Positions 19,536 to 20,476 of a stretch of DNA of 20,476 nt are shown piece by piece. The translations under genes and the position numbers were made by a program. The notes beneath the pieces were generated by a model. The model saw nothing but the letters and a program-made list of their open reading frames with translations. It made no database searches and was not told the origin of the DNA. Each line of letters opens with the position of its first letter. The stretch's first letter is position 1. The stretch comes from Lindgomyces ingoldianus (taxonomy: Eukaryota > Ascomycota > Dothideomycetes > Pleosporales > Lindgomycetaceae): assembly GCF_010093535.1 (NCBI RefSeq), contig NW_022985172.1, forward strand, positions 589,107 through 609,582, given 5' to 3'.

Positions 19536-20476
19536 TAGATTGTAATTAAAAATTAAAGCTTTTAATTTATATAATAGAATTAATAATAGAGAATCTTTTA
19601 AAGTAGCAATTATTTACTAGCAGGTAGAGCCTCCCTAGGCAGCCCTAACGTTAGCAACGCGCTAGGGCATAGATGATATACACTTCTGCTAATCTTCTAG
19701 CTTTAACCTATCCTACTTCTCTTTTAGGATAGACTTTATTTTTTTAATATTACTTATTTAGTGTCTTCTTTTTAAAATCTAAATCTTTATAATATGCTAA
19801 AAGTTTTTAATAAAATTTAAATTAAAACTTTGTGCTAGCTACACTATATAATCTATGTAAAGCTTTTCTTAGAAACTTATAGTTATCTTTAACCTATAGT
19901 ATAAAGCCCTATTCTTCTGCTATAACATAATACTGTGTTTTTTAAAGACTTTAGTATAAAATAGCTGCGTGTAAGTAGCTAAGACCTTATTATAGTATTT
20001 TTTTAAGTTTATTTACTTACCTTAAGGCAGTATAACTAGCTCTAACTTAAAATTCTAGGATATAGCTGCTTATACTCTAACAGAGCTTCTCCTACTTTTA
20101 AAAGTAAGCTTTAAGTATTAAGATTTATACGCACATAATACTCTTTTCTTCTGCTTGCAGTATTAAGTAGTAGAGATAAGTCCTACTTTAAAAGTTAATT
20201 TATTAAAGAAGTAGATATATTTAAAGTTATTATTATTCTAAGTTTTTATGTAAGCACCCTAGCAATAATAATTAAGCTTATAGAAAGGCTTAAGGTAAAG
20301 CTTAGTACATAGTTTAAATGTGTAGTACTTATTTTTTTATAAGTATTACTTTACTATATTAACACAGATTGCAGTTATTATTTTTTTAGAAGTAGTAAGT
20401 ACTTTATTAGCAGAGCTTGCTCTGCTTATTATATTCGGGTTTGCAGAACAAAAAGTTGAGCAGAATCTCCTCTTTT
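19536..20476. repeat. AT-rich, RIP-like decayed repeat block (right flank)
   Basis: The composition matches the left flank: dense in TA, poor in CA and TG, and no open frame. A GC-richer patch at about 19622-19670 contains the inverted repeat GCCCTA/TAGGGC (19642-19647 and 19663-19668). The block runs off the window. It probably derives from a transposon inactivated by RIP; the parent is not recognisable. Confidence 0.75.

Noticed and set aside
1..20476. Large mobile element of the Starship type, CRISPR array, or secondary-metabolite cluster
   Set aside because: No tyrosine recombinase, backbone synthase or regularly spaced repeats were seen, and the conserved genes present are ordinary chromosomal ones.

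Overview
The window looks like nuclear DNA of a filamentous ascomycete (Pezizomycotina). The evidence is short introns (48-97 nt) with GTATGT/GTACGT-type donors and CTGAC-like branch points, fungal protein families (YSC84-type SYLF+SH3, acetamidase-like amidase, HET-domain remnant), and AT-rich blocks at both ends that look mutated by RIP (repeat-induced C-to-T change). An affinity to Aspergillus/Penicillium-like fungi is only an impression from protein style.

Layout: 1-905 is an AT-rich, gene-free decayed repeat. Then come a two-exon orphan of the TPSELRD/CRRM type (1105-2203, +), a decayed HExxH metallopeptidase-like pseudogene (3026-4284, -), a four-exon YSC84-like SYLF+SH3 actin-patch gene (5722-7203, -), a small secreted four-cysteine protein with a poly-Met start (7930-8577, -), a five-exon acetamidase-family amidase (9815-11715, +), and an intronless isoaspartyl peptidase/L-asparaginase (12064-13566, -). 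A gene-poor 3.7 kb follows, with a possible dehydrogenase remnant and a short HET remnant. Last are an intronless 532-residue two-TM protein (17333-18931, +) and a second AT-rich block (about 19536-20476).

The amidase and asparaginase stand tail to tail. Both would release ammonium from amides, and the amidase promoter has two AreA/NIT2-type GATA sites, so a nitrogen-scavenging pair is a reasonable inference. Exon structures were built by hand from splice signals and reading-frame continuity. I found no CRISPR array, no tRNA or rRNA, no intact transposase and no clearly new multi-gene system. The most notable items are the peptidase pseudogene hidden in a stretch without a long ORF, the low-complexity insertions inside the asparaginase, and the uncharacterised membrane protein next to the AT-rich border.
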